NCBI GenBank assembly: GCA_943913625.1
Contig: CALTYW010000004.1
Span: 1-33,937, forward strand
DNA length: 33,937 nt
Direction: 5' to 3'
Origin: an uncultured Campylobacter sp.
GTDB lineage: Bacteria > Actinomycetota > Actinomycetes > Mycobacteriales > Mycobacteriaceae
Below the pieces are notes generated by a model. That model made no database searches and had not been told where the DNA came from. It saw only the letters and a program-made list of their open reading frames with translations. Positions 13,855-22,098 of this stretch are shown one piece after another. Both the position numbers and the translations under genes were made by a program. The first letter of the stretch is position 1. Each line of letters begins with the position of its first letter.

Positions 13855-16131
13855 TTACGCGGTAACACGGTAGACATCGAAGACACCCTCGATGTTGCGG
13901 ATCTGGTTCATGATGGAGCCGAGCTGCTTGATGTCGGAGACCTCCAAGGTGAGACGGATGGTGGCGATGCGGTCGTCGCCAGCCTGGGAGGACATCGCAA
14001 GGATCGGCAGCTTCGCATCCGAGCACACTCCTGTGGTCTCCGTGAGTAGCCCGTTGCGGTCGAGCGCTTCAAGTTGGATCGTGGCCCGAGAAACGCTGCG
14101 CGTGGATGACGCATTGGCCCAGGACACGCTGATCAGGCGCTCCGGCTCCTCATTCAGCTTCGAAGCGTTTGTACAGTCGGCGCGGTGGACGGAGACTCCA
14201 CCGCCGCGAGTGACAAAGCCGAAGATTTCATCGCCGGGCACGGGCTGGCAGCACTTCGCCAGCTTGGCCATGACGTCGGGGCTACCCTCGACAAGGATTC
14301 CGGGGCCGTCGCCACTCGCCTGCGGCCTGACCAGCGCGGACATCGGCGTACGGGCGGTGAGCGCGTCAACGGCGTCGGCCTCGTCGCCGAACATTTCCAT
14401 GATCAGACGGGTGACGTGCGAAGCCGAGACGTTGCCCGCTCCAATGGCCGTATAAAGCGCGTCAATGTCCTGGTAGTGCAGGCGGGTCGCCACCTGGCGC
14501 AGGGACTCGTTGGTGAACAGACGGTGCATGGGCAGTCCACCACGCTGAACCTCGGCGGCGAGCGCGTCGCGTCCGGCTTCCAGCTGCTCCTCGCGGCGCT
14601 CCTTGGCAAACCACTGGCGGATCTTCGCTTTAGCGCGCGGCGACACCACGAAATCCGCCCAGTCTCGCGAGGGGCCGGCGTTTTGGTCCTTCGAGGTGAA
14701 GATCTCAACGCGGTCGCCGTTCTTCAGCTCCGTCTCCAGCGTCACCAGCTTGCCGTTCACCTTCGCGCCGATGCATCGGTGGCCAACCTCAGTGTGAACG
14801 GCGTAAGCGAAGTCCACCGGCGTGGAGCCGGCTGGCAAATCCACCACGTCGCCCTTCGGCGTAAAAGCGAAGATCTGCTGGCTGGTGAGGTCGTAGCGCA
14901 GGGAATCGAGGAACTCGTTCGGGTCGGCAGCTTCCTTCTGCCAGTCCAACAGCTGGCGCATCCACGCCATCTGGTCCACCTCAGCCTGATCGCCCTTGTG
15001 AGAGCCCTTCGTCTCCTTGTAACGCCAGTGAGCTGCCACGCCAAACTCGGCGTTGTAGTGCATCTCGTGGGTGCGCACCTGCACCTCGAGCGGGCGCCCA
15101 GTCTGCGTCATCACGGTGGTGTGGAGAGACTGGTAAACACCGAAGCGGGGGTTGGAGATGTAATCCTTGAACCGCCCCGGCATCGCTGAGTAGATGGAGT
15201 GAACCACACCGATTGCGGCGTAGCAGTCGTTGACCGTATCCACGAGGACACGGATGCCCACGAGGTCGAAGATCTCGTTGAAATCATGGCCGCGCACGCT
15301 CATCTTTTGGTAAATCGACCAGTAGTGCTTCGGACGACCCATCACCTCAGCTTGAATGCCGTTGGTGCGCAGCTCCTGGGTGAGCTCTCCGGTGATCTCG
15401 CGAAGCGCGCGGTCACGAGAGGGCGCGTGGTCGGCCACGAGGCGCACGATCTCCTCGTACTTTTTCGGCTGCAGGATTGCGAACGCGAGATCTTCCAGTT
15501 CCCACTTCACATTCGCCATGCCGAGACGGTGAGCGAGCGGGGCGATCACGTCGAGAGTCTCCTGCGCCTTCTTCGCCTGCTTCTCCGGCGGCAGGAAGCG
15601 CATCGTGCGCATGTTGTGCAGACGGTCGGAGACCTTGATCACCAGCACACGCGGGTCTTCAGCCATCGCGACAATCATCTTGCGGATCGTCTCTGCCTCC
15701 GCGGCTGCACCGAGGGCGACCTTGTCCAGCTTGGTCACGCCGTTGACCAGCTTCGCCACTTCGGGGCCAAAGTCGCGGCTGAGATCGTCGAGGGAGTAGT
15801 CCGTGTCCTCCACGGTGTCATGCAACAAGGCCGCCACGAGCGTGGTGGTGTCCATGCCGATCTCGGCGCAGATGGTTGCCACTGCGAGCGGGTGGGTGAT
15901 GTACGGGTCCCCCGACTTGCGGAACACACCCTCGTGGAGGCGCTCGGCAGTTTCGTACGCCCTGTTCAAGACCTCGGCGTCAGCCTTCGGGTGGTACTTG
16001 CGGTGGATGGAGAGCAACGGATCCAGCACCGGGTTAGTCTTCGGACGCCCACCGCCGGTGAGCGACCGGGCAAGCCGGGCGGAGACACTCCGCATTGTCG
16101 GACCCGATCGCTTCACCGGCTTGTCTGTCAT
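13855..16131 (-). CDS. rel: Bifunctional (p)ppGpp synthetase/hydrolase
   Basis: The stringent-response enzyme, making (p)ppGpp from ATP and GTP/GDP and also hydrolysing it. 758 aa with the full long-RSH layout: HD hydrolase domain (THPLAVATICAEIG, LLHDTVEDTD, VIKVSDRLHNMRT), synthetase domain (GIRVLVDTVNDCYAAIG, FKDYISNPRFGVYQSLHTTV), TGS domain (FAFTPKGDVVDLPAGSTPVD), a zinc-finger/helical region (CCQPVPGDEIFGFVTRGGGV) and a C-terminal ACT domain. Both hydrolase and synthetase residues look intact. The ATG start is 9 bases after the apt stop; rel ends the run secD, secF, lipoprotein, apt, rel. Ribosome-binding site AGGA within TAGGATTAGCGC. Confidence 0.97.
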   Translation of the reverse strand: MTDKPVKRSGPTMRSVSARLARSLTGGGRPKTNPVLDPLLSIHRKYHPKADAEVLNRAYETAERLHEGVFRKSGDPYITHPLAVATICAEIGMDTTTLVAALLHDTVEDTDYSLDDLSRDFGPEVAKLVNGVTKLDKVALGAAAEAETIRKMIVAMAEDPRVLVIKVSDRLHNMRTMRFLPPEKQAKKAQETLDVIAPLAHRLGMANVKWELEDLAFAILQPKKYEEIVRLVADHAPSRDRALREITGELTQELRTNGIQAEVMGRPKHYWSIYQKMSVRGHDFNEIFDLVGIRVLVDTVNDCYAAIGVVHSIYSAMPGRFKDYISNPRFGVYQSLHTTVMTQTGRPLEVQVRTHEMHYNAEFGVAAHWRYKETKGSHKGDQAEVDQMAWMRQLLDWQKEAADPNEFLDSLRYDLTSQQIFAFTPKGDVVDLPAGSTPVDFAYAVHTEVGHRCIGAKVNGKLVTLETELKNGDRVEIFTSKDQNAGPSRDWADFVVSPRAKAKIRQWFAKERREEQLEAGRDALAAEVQRGGLPMHRLFTNESLRQVATRLHYQDIDALYTAIGAGNVSASHVTRLIMEMFGDEADAVDALTARTPMSALVRPQASGDGPGILVEGSPDVMAKLAKCCQPVPGDEIFGFVTRGGGVSVHRADCTNASKLNEEPERLISVSWANASSTRSVSRATIQLEALDRNGLLTETTGVCSDAKLPILAMSSQAGDDRIATIRLTLEVSDIKQLGSIMNQIRNIEGVFDVYRVTA

Positions 16132-16140
16132 GCGCTAATC

Positions 16141-16692
16141 CTACGCTGCGTCCGACTGGTGCTTCGACAACACCACCAAAGGCGCGTCGGTGAGCTTCTC
16201 GAGGCCGCCGAGGCCGTCGACCTCCAACACGACAACGTAGCCTGCCACTTTTCCTCCGGCGCGCTCAATCAGATCCCTGGCGGCGACGAGGGTTCCACCG
16301 GTGGCTAGAACATCGTCGACAAGCACGATGCTCTTGCCCGCGATGTCCATGCCCTCCGCTGGCAGCTCGAGTGCTGCCGTGGAGTACTCGGTGGTGTACT
16401 CCTGCGTAATCACGGGCGGGGGCAGCTTGCCTTTTTTGCGGATCGCGAGGATGCCGCTGCCCATCTCGAAGGCGACAGCGGAGCCGAGAAGAAAACCTCG
16501 GGCATCGAGCCCACCAATGAGGTCAGCGCCGAGTTCCCGGCTGACCTCAGCCATTTCAGAAATGACCACCTGAAGTGCCTCGGGGTCCGCCAGCACCGGG
16601 GTGAGGTCTTGGAAAAGCACCCCTTTCTCAGGGAAGTCTTGTACGAGCCGGATTTTGTCTTTGAGTGCCTCTTGGGCGTTGGCGTATGCCAT
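16141..16692 (-). CDS. apt: Adenine phosphoribosyltransferase
   Basis: Purine salvage enzyme converting adenine and PRPP to AMP. The 183-aa protein carries DFPEKGVLFQDLTPVLADP, GLDARGFLLGSAVAFEMGSG and the PRPP-binding loop VLVDDVLATGGTL. The frame extends upstream to 16929, but that part is a shadow of the lipoprotein gene; ATG 16692 gives the family's usual N terminus. A GGAG lies about 12 bases upstream. It sits between the solute-binding lipoprotein and rel, the same arrangement as in Corynebacterium glutamicum and mycobacteria. Confidence 0.95.
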   Translation of the reverse strand: MAYANAQEALKDKIRLVQDFPEKGVLFQDLTPVLADPEALQVVISEMAEVSRELGADLIGGLDARGFLLGSAVAFEMGSGILAIRKKGKLPPPVITQEYTTEYSTAALELPAEGMDIAGKSIVLVDDVLATGGTLVAARDLIERAGGKVAGYVVVLEVDGLGGLEKLTDAPLVVLSKHQSDAA

Positions 16693-16708
16693 GGGTGTCT
16701 TATTCTCC

Positions 16709-18325
16709 TCAGTCGGTCTGCAGCTGCCAGCGGTCCATGTTCCAGCCGATGCCGGGCAACCCCGTGTACGGCACCACGTTACGCACAGCGCCGTCGATGG
16801 CGAAGGTACGGGGCTGGGCGGAAAGCGGAATGGTGGGAAACTGCTTCCACAAAAAGCCCTCCTGCGCTCGGAGTGCGTCGAGGTCTTGGGCGCGGTTGTT
16901 GGCCGCTGGGTACTCCCGCATCGGGTCAACCGGGTGCAGGATCAAGTCCGCCGCACCCTCAACGTAGAGCTCCTCGCCCCACTCGCCGAACTCAGTGCGC
17001 GGCAAGTCGGCGAGCGTCTTGCCTCCTTCCGTCACGTCAATGACCTCGATGCCCGCGGGCTCGCAGGTACGGCGCATTGATTCCACCATGGCCGCCATCC
17101 GCTCGTCGGGATAGGCGTAGCCGATGCGCACCTGGGAACCCGACAGCACAGAGGCCGCTTCGATATTGACTTCTAGGAATGGCGCCCCAATGTCGACCAT
17201 GCGCTGTGCCAACGGGTCGGTGTGCTGGACCACGCGCACAGGGGTGACCGGTACCTCGACCCCCGCCACACGGGAGGATTCCGCTGCCACTGCGCGCGGG
17301 TCAATGCAGTGCGCCAGCGCCTGGCGGTTCTCCGGCTCCGCCCACATCCCCGCCGACGGGAAGGTGAGTGTGTCGGTGAGCTCTCCCACTTGGCTTTCAA
17401 CCGTCAGGCGGTTGCCTTCCTCGTCCGGGTTGTGCCACGGGGCGCGAGGGTCGCGCAGGTCACCAATGCGCAACGCGTCCGCCTCTGCAAGCGCAGCAGT
17501 GTCGGCGGATCCGGGCCACACCGTGACCTCCCCAGTTGCCGGTGCATCGCCGTAGTAGTACTCGTTTGCCACGAGGTGTACTTCCCCGTGCTCGCCCACG
17601 CTGTCGATCTTGAACGGACCGAAAGATACCTGCAGATCGGGGTCGAATTCCGCGAGGCTAAACCCGTGGTGCCACACGTCGGCGATCGGGCGCAGCCGTG
17701 CGGGGTCATCCGAATGCAGGCTTGCGTTGAGATCCTCGATGCTCATATCCAGCCGGGCCGCCACGGCGTGGGCCGGGAGCACAGTCCCGGCCTCGAAGAG
17801 CCCGCGCCACCTCGCACCGCGTTTCGGCTTGAACGTCAGCGTGAATTCTTTAGCGTTGGGGGCGCAGGAGAGCTCGGCGGTGTCGTCGAAAAGCGGCATG
17901 TGGGCGCCGAACATGATCGGGTACTGCCCCGCCGTGAAGGTGAGCAGGTAATCGTCGCACGTGACGGGAGTCCCATCGGAGAAGACAGCGTTTTCGCTGA
18001 GCGTGTAGACCACCTTGCGTTGCTCCCCCGGCAACGACTGGGTGTTCACCAAATCCGTGTTGGGAATCATTTGGCCGGCCGGGCCTGGGACGTACACGCC
18101 CGGGTAAAGACGGCCGGAGAGCATTTGGGTGAGATCGGTCGAACCCTCAAGTGTGCCCGCGTTTGTGGAGCGGATTTCGCTTGAGACTTGGTAGCCGAAG
18201 TGCTCCTTCTCCACCTTCGGCGAGTCGTCCTCGCCCGCGCAGCCCACAAGTGCCAACGCCACGGCTGTCACAGCGGCGAACACGCCACGCGCTCGCCGCG
18301 TTTTCCCGCCACGTACTCCCAACAT
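16709..18325 (-). CDS. Orphan solute-binding lipoprotein (ABC family 5, DppA/OppA-like)
   Basis: A 538-aa extracytoplasmic binding protein of the peptide/nickel family 5 type. A lipoprotein signal peptide ends in the lipobox LVGC (Cys29), followed by CAGEDDSPK. Domain features include LSENAVFSDGTPVTCDDYLLTFT, near the conserved family 5 signature region, and a C-terminal PTIPLSAQPRTFAID. No permease or ATPase genes are adjacent, so either it uses a distant transporter or it has another role. Recollection: this is the equivalent of the dciAE-type gene upstream of apt and rel in C. glutamicum and of Rv2585c. I prefer ATG 18325 to GTG 18334 because GGTGGG is well spaced for it. It begins 12 bases after the secF stop. 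Confidence 0.85.
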   Translation of the reverse strand: MLGVRGGKTRRARGVFAAVTAVALALVGCAGEDDSPKVEKEHFGYQVSSEIRSTNAGTLEGSTDLTQMLSGRLYPGVYVPGPAGQMIPNTDLVNTQSLPGEQRKVVYTLSENAVFSDGTPVTCDDYLLTFTAGQYPIMFGAHMPLFDDTAELSCAPNAKEFTLTFKPKRGARWRGLFEAGTVLPAHAVAARLDMSIEDLNASLHSDDPARLRPIADVWHHGFSLAEFDPDLQVSFGPFKIDSVGEHGEVHLVANEYYYGDAPATGEVTVWPGSADTAALAEADALRIGDLRDPRAPWHNPDEEGNRLTVESQVGELTDTLTFPSAGMWAEPENRQALAHCIDPRAVAAESSRVAGVEVPVTPVRVVQHTDPLAQRMVDIGAPFLEVNIEAASVLSGSQVRIGYAYPDERMAAMVESMRRTCEPAGIEVIDVTEGGKTLADLPRTEFGEWGEELYVEGAADLILHPVDPMREYPAANNRAQDLDALRAQEGFLWKQFPTIPLSAQPRTFAIDGAVRNVVPYTGLPGIGWNMDRWQLQTD

Positions 18326-18337
18326 CGATCCCACCAG

Positions 18338-19468
18338 CTAACGCGTATTCGGCCGCCAAGTGGTGTGGCCTGCGACAGGGGCGTCATCTACCGTGCGGGT
18401 GACAGGGGCGTGCACGCGGCGCTTCTCTGCCGGGGCGGCCTCTTCATCCGGGTTGTCCAACGCACCGGATCGGAAGGCCTGTACCTCTTCGTCGTGACGC
18501 TTGTACTTGTCCTTGCGGTACACGATGCTCACCAGGAGGGAGGTGGCCAGGAACAGCGAGGAAATCACGCCTTCGATCACACCGATGAGCTGGATCAGCG
18601 CAAGGTCCCGTAGGGTGCCCACGCCGAGCATCCACACGGCGACAACCATCAGCGCCACGATCGGCAGCGCCGAGATCACGGACGTGGAGATCGATCGCAT
18701 CACGGTCTGGTTCACGGCCAGGTTCGCTTCTTCCGCGTAGGTGGAGCGGCGCGAATCCAGCACGCCTGAGGTGTTTTCCTTCACCTTGTCGAACACGATG
18801 ACTGTGTCGTACATCGAGAACGTCAGCACAGTGAGCAGGCCGATGATCATGGCCGGGGTGATCTCGAGACCGAACAAAGCGTAGATGCCCATGATCAGCA
18901 CGGCGTCGACAAGCAGCGCGCCCATGGCGGCCAGCGCCATTTCTCGTTGCAGACGCAGCGCCACGTACACTGCCGCGGCGATGAGGAAGACCGCCATCGC
19001 GAGCAGCATGCGGTTGGTGATTGTCGAACCCCAGGATTCGGACACAGTTGAATCACCAATCGCATCCGCGCTCGGCTCGCCGTTGTGGTCCTTCGGCTGG
19101 TGCTCATCGAAAATAGCCTGGCGCGCAGCGTCGATCTGCTCCTGCGAGAGGTGCTCGGAGTTGATTTCCAGCGTGCGCGCGTCACCCGCGCCCACGATTT
19201 GGGTCAGTTCCGGTGTAACGCCCGTGGCGTCGACGAAGGTCCCTTCGACCTGCTCCGCCACGAGGTCTCCGGCCGGCATGGACATCTTGGTGCCGCCCTC
19301 GAAGTCGATGCCCATGTTGAAGCCGCGGAACAGCATCGCCAGCAGCGATATTGCCAGCAGGACAAGAGTGATCGTGTACCAAAGCTTGCGGCGGCCGACG
19401 AAGTCGATGGCGCCGGTGCCGCTGTAAAGCGATTCGCCCCCGCGGCGCGTTTCAAGTGCTGTGCTCAT
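18338..19468 (-). CDS. secF: Protein translocase subunit SecF
   Basis: Inner-membrane component that works with SecD and the proton-motive force to complete Sec-dependent export. 376 aa: first transmembrane helix (YTITLVLLAISLLAMLFRGF), the GIDFEGGTKM motif of the first periplasmic domain, then five further helices including GLEITPAMIIGLLTVLTFSM and the YDTVIVFDKVKEN motif. The start is ATG 19468 (protein begins with MSTALETRRGGESLYSG), four bases after the secD TAG, with GAGGAG in the secD 3' end; the longer open frame is a shadow. The basic C-terminal tail of about 50 residues is cytoplasmic. Confidence 0.96.
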   Translation of the reverse strand: MSTALETRRGGESLYSGTGAIDFVGRRKLWYTITLVLLAISLLAMLFRGFNMGIDFEGGTKMSMPAGDLVAEQVEGTFVDATGVTPELTQIVGAGDARTLEINSEHLSQEQIDAARQAIFDEHQPKDHNGEPSADAIGDSTVSESWGSTITNRMLLAMAVFLIAAAVYVALRLQREMALAAMGALLVDAVLIMGIYALFGLEITPAMIIGLLTVLTFSMYDTVIVFDKVKENTSGVLDSRRSTYAEEANLAVNQTVMRSISTSVISALPIVALMVVAVWMLGVGTLRDLALIQLIGVIEGVISSLFLATSLLVSIVYRKDKYKRHDEEVQAFRSGALDNPDEEAAPAEKRRVHAPVTRTVDDAPVAGHTTWRPNTR

Positions 19469-19472
19469 GATC

Positions 19473-21356
19473 CTATTTCTCCTCGAGCAGTTGCTTTTCG
19501 ACGACCGGTGCTTCCCCACCGCGGCCCTTTTCCGCCGTGGCAAAAGCTTTGCCCATACCGTTGACGCTCGGCTTTGCCCAGAACGGGCTGCGCGAAGCCA
19601 GGATCAGCAGCGGGGCCGTGACCAAGAAGGTGACGAGCAGGTCAAACACCGTGGTCAGACCCATGGTGAATGCAAAGCCCTTCACATCGCCCACAGCCAG
19701 GAAGTAAATGATCACCGCACCAATGAGGGTGACCATGTTGCCGGTGATGATCGTGTCCTTCGCGCGCTCCCAGCCGGAGGCTGTGGCCGAGCGGAAGGTC
19801 TTTCCGCGGCGCACCTCGTCCTTGATGCGCTCGTAGATGACGATGAAGGAGTCCGCCGTGGTGCCGATACCGATGACCAGACCCGCCACACCGGACAGGT
19901 CCAATGCGTAGCCAATCCAGCGGCCCAGCAGCACCAGCGAGCCGTACACCAGGGCACCTGCGGCGACGAGTGTGATCAGAGAGATCAGGCCGTACAGACG
20001 GTAGTAGGCGAACACGAAGATGGCCACCAAGAGCAGGCCCACCAGACCGGCGTAGATGCCGGCCTGCAGGGAGGCCTGACCGAGCGATGGCGGCACGGTC
20101 AGCGCGGTACCGCCTGGCTCGCCGTTCTCGCCAGCAAACGACAACGGCAGTGCGCCGTAGCGCAGGTTGTTGGCGAGGCTTTCCGCCTCTTCCTGAGTGA
20201 ATTGGCCGGTAATCGACGTTGCGGACCCGACCGGGGTGGCACCCTGGATCACCGGCGCGGAGATGACCTGGCTGTCCAGCGTGATGGCGATCTGCTTTTG
20301 CAGGAGCTCACTCGTCAGAGCGGCCCACGTTGCGGAGCCGTTGACGTCACCGTCCTGGCTGAACGCGAAGCTGATCTCCATCTGGCTGGACTGCGGGTTG
20401 AAGCCGCCGGAGATCGGGCGCGAGGTGTCGATCTGGTTACCGGTCAGACGCGGGCCGTCCGGGTCGGTGACGCCCGAAAGCAGCGGGACCTCAGCCAGCA
20501 GCAGGGTCTGGCCCGTGGACGGGTCACAGGCGACTAATGGCAGGTCTTCTTTATCCGAGCCCGCGAGCGGGTCGGTCGCCTGGCCGAGGCACTTCGCCGA
20601 CATCAACGTCATCGCGGCGAACTGCTCGTCCGGGTTCACCGACTGGCGGGTACGGCGGAGCATCTCCGTCGTTTCCTGTCGGCGTTCGGCGGCCTCAACG
20701 GGGCCGTTCGGTTCCGGCAACGGCTCAGCCTCGAGTTTTCGCGCCTCCACCTTCGGCGCGTCGGCGTTGTCGACCTCCACGGCCTCCTCAGCGTCGTCAG
20801 CGGTCTTCGCCGGCGCGTCACCCTGGACCTCGGGCTCCTCCTGGTTCTGCTGCGCGGCGAGCTGATCCAGCACAGCCTGGCCCTCGGCGTTGGTGAAGAT
20901 GCCGTACTTGACCCACTCAGAAAGCATGTCGTAGATCGTGCCGTCAATGGTTGCCGGGTTCGCCGCAGGCGGGTCCATCACGGGGCGGAACAGCAGTTGC
21001 GACGTCTGACCGATGTTGCGGATCTCGGAGGTGTCGTCGCCAGCGGCTTCAATGACGATGGTGTTGCCGTCTACAACCACCGATGCACCCGACACACCCA
21101 TGCCATTGACTCGGTTTTCAAGGATGTTACGGGCTTCTTCGAGCTGCTCCGAGGTCGGCTCCTCGCCCTGGGGAACGAGCGTGACGCGGGTACCGCCCTG
21201 CAGGTCAATGCCCAACTTCGGCGACGCAGTCTTCGGGCCAGTGAAGAACACCAGCGAGTAGACCCCGATGACGATGAGCGCGAATAGGGCGAGGGCGCGG
21301 GCGGGCCAGGCCCGCTTCGTTCTCAGCTCGCCGGAACGCCGAGTGTTTTTAGACAC
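19473..21356 (-). CDS. secD: Protein translocase subunit SecD
   Basis: Partner of SecF. 627 aa with the first transmembrane helix at about 20-38 (ALALFALIVIGVYSLVFFTG), the LGIDLQGGTRVTL motif, a large periplasmic region, and five C-terminal helices with GIGTTADSFIVIYERIKDE and RGKTFRSA. The periplasmic part has an acidic, proline-containing insertion (EEPEVQGDAPAKTADDAEEA and following, roughly 165-220) beyond the conserved P1 folds, as in many actinobacterial SecD proteins. Start GTG 21356 with AGGAG eight bases upstream. It opens the unit secD, secF, lipoprotein, apt, rel and is separated from yajC by a terminator and leader. Confidence 0.96.
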   Translation of the reverse strand: MSKNTRRSGELRTKRAWPARALALFALIVIGVYSLVFFTGPKTASPKLGIDLQGGTRVTLVPQGEEPTSEQLEEARNILENRVNGMGVSGASVVVDGNTIVIEAAGDDTSEIRNIGQTSQLLFRPVMDPPAANPATIDGTIYDMLSEWVKYGIFTNAEGQAVLDQLAAQQNQEEPEVQGDAPAKTADDAEEAVEVDNADAPKVEARKLEAEPLPEPNGPVEAAERRQETTEMLRRTRQSVNPDEQFAAMTLMSAKCLGQATDPLAGSDKEDLPLVACDPSTGQTLLLAEVPLLSGVTDPDGPRLTGNQIDTSRPISGGFNPQSSQMEISFAFSQDGDVNGSATWAALTSELLQKQIAITLDSQVISAPVIQGATPVGSATSITGQFTQEEAESLANNLRYGALPLSFAGENGEPGGTALTVPPSLGQASLQAGIYAGLVGLLLVAIFVFAYYRLYGLISLITLVAAGALVYGSLVLLGRWIGYALDLSGVAGLVIGIGTTADSFIVIYERIKDEVRRGKTFRSATASGWERAKDTIITGNMVTLIGAVIIYFLAVGDVKGFAFTMGLTTVFDLLVTFLVTAPLLILASRSPFWAKPSVNGMGKAFATAEKGRGGEAPVVEKQLLEEK

Positions 21357-21460
21357 TGAGCAGACTCCTCAACTACAAACTTCCGATTGTCCGCACTTTG
21401 TAGACACGCAGCACAGCGCGCCAGCAAAGCCACATCGGAACATGCTACGTCATGCCCGGC

Positions 21461-21499
21461 AAAAAACTTAGCCCGGTCCCTCTTGCAAGGAACCGGGCT
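21461..21499 (-). terminator. Intrinsic terminator between yajC and secD
   Basis: Minus-strand stem AGCCCGGTTCC/GGGACCGGGCT (11 pairs, one G-U), loop TTGCAAGA, then AAG and six T. It is the most convincing factor-independent terminator in the window and either ends the ruv-yajC transcript or acts as an attenuator in the secDF leader. Confidence 0.8.
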
Positions 21500-21533
21500 T
21501 GGCGCCGGGGGTCTGGGATGGAGACGGCGACAT
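21468..21533 (-). CDS. Putative proline-rich leader peptide upstream of secDF
   Basis: A 21-codon frame, ATG 21533 to TAA 21468. The peptide starts MSPSPSQTPG, contains AKPG and ends QEGPG, so five of its 21 residues are proline and several are Pro-Gly, which are slow to translate. The coding stretch runs through the whole terminator hairpin and stops inside the end of its 3' arm. No strong Shine-Dalgarno sequence is present (only a GGGGG stretch upstream), which is the main weakness. Real translation has not been shown; it may be chance. Confidence 0.3.
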   Translation of the reverse strand: MSPSPSQTPGAKPGSLQEGPG

Positions 21534-21684
21534 GGCCGACCGGCCCCCAGTTCGGTCTAGTTGCCCGTTAACAATTGCACGTCAACCGGGTAAACGCTGC
21601 GGACATTCACGAAACCGTGGGCATCTTCTCAGCTAACGGGATTCTGTAGACGTGCGTTTGCGTCGAGGCGGGAACCACGTGACG

Positions 21685-22074
21685 CTACACAGCCCGCGGC
21701 GGCTGCCCCGGCTCACCCGGCCCACCCGGCTCACCCGACTCACCCGGCGTCCCAGGGTCACCGCCCCACGCCTCGCCCGCAGAACCCGGCACTTCATAAT
21801 CAGCCGGCGGCGCAGACACCGGCTCGACTTTCTTCATGATGCCGGCCGTCTCCATCGTCACTACGGTCCCGGGCGCGATTTCCACCAGAAGTGTCTCGCC
21901 GTTGTTCTCCACTACGGTGCCGTGGAAACCAGCGACGTTGACGATGCGGTCGCCCGGCGCAATTGACGCCTGCATCTCCTGGACTTGTGCTTGGCGCTTG
22001 CGCTGCCCGCGCATCATGAGGAACGACGGCAGGAGGAAGAGCAGGAGCAGTAGAACGAGAAAGATAATGTCCAT
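21685..22074 (-). CDS. yajC: Preprotein translocase subunit YajC with collagen-like tail
   Basis: Small inner-membrane accessory of SecDF. The 129-aa protein starts with one transmembrane helix (IIFLVLLLLLFLLPSFLMM), then the YajC core (RGQRKRQAQVQEMQASIAPG, VNVAGFHGTVVENNGETLLV). The C-terminal tail is unusual: from about residue 105 it runs as seven consecutive Gly-X-Y triplets (GDP GTP GES GEP GGP GEP GQP) before PRAV. ATG 22074 is preferred over an in-frame TTG six codons upstream because it matches the usual YajC N terminus. It starts 24 bases after the ruvB stop and is followed by the terminator before secD, so it probably belongs to the ruvCAB transcript. Confidence 0.93.
   Translation of the reverse strand: MDIIFLVLLLLLFLLPSFLMMRGQRKRQAQVQEMQASIAPGDRIVNVAGFHGTVVENNGETLLVEIAPGTVVTMETAGIMKKVEPVSAPPADYEVPGSAGEAWGGDPGTPGESGEPGGPGEPGQPPRAV
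21700..21762 (-). repeat. Collagen-like Gly-X-Y repeat encoded in the yajC 3' end
   Basis: Seven successive 9-base units, each encoding Gly-X-Y with proline at Y in six of seven. The DNA is a degenerate 9-bp tandem repeat (plus strand core CACCCGGCT), prone to copy-number change. Confidence 0.85.
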
Positions 22075-22098
22075 GCGCTCAAACCTATACAACGCCGG

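Larger units (their letters stand above)
21357..21684 (-). other. secDF leader and yajC-secD intergenic region (328 bases)
   Basis: Read on the minus strand it contains, in order: TTGACG (21580-21585, candidate -35 with a weak -10 near 21557), a 21-codon proline-rich ORF (21533-21468), an intrinsic terminator overlapping that ORF (21499-21461), then TACAAA (21402-21397), possibly a -10 for secD about 40 bases before its GTG, and the secD ribosome-binding site. Confidence 0.5.

Noticed and set aside
16693..16929. Upstream extension of the apt frame
   Set aside because: Lies wholly within the lipoprotein gene in another frame; Apt proteins do not carry such an extension.
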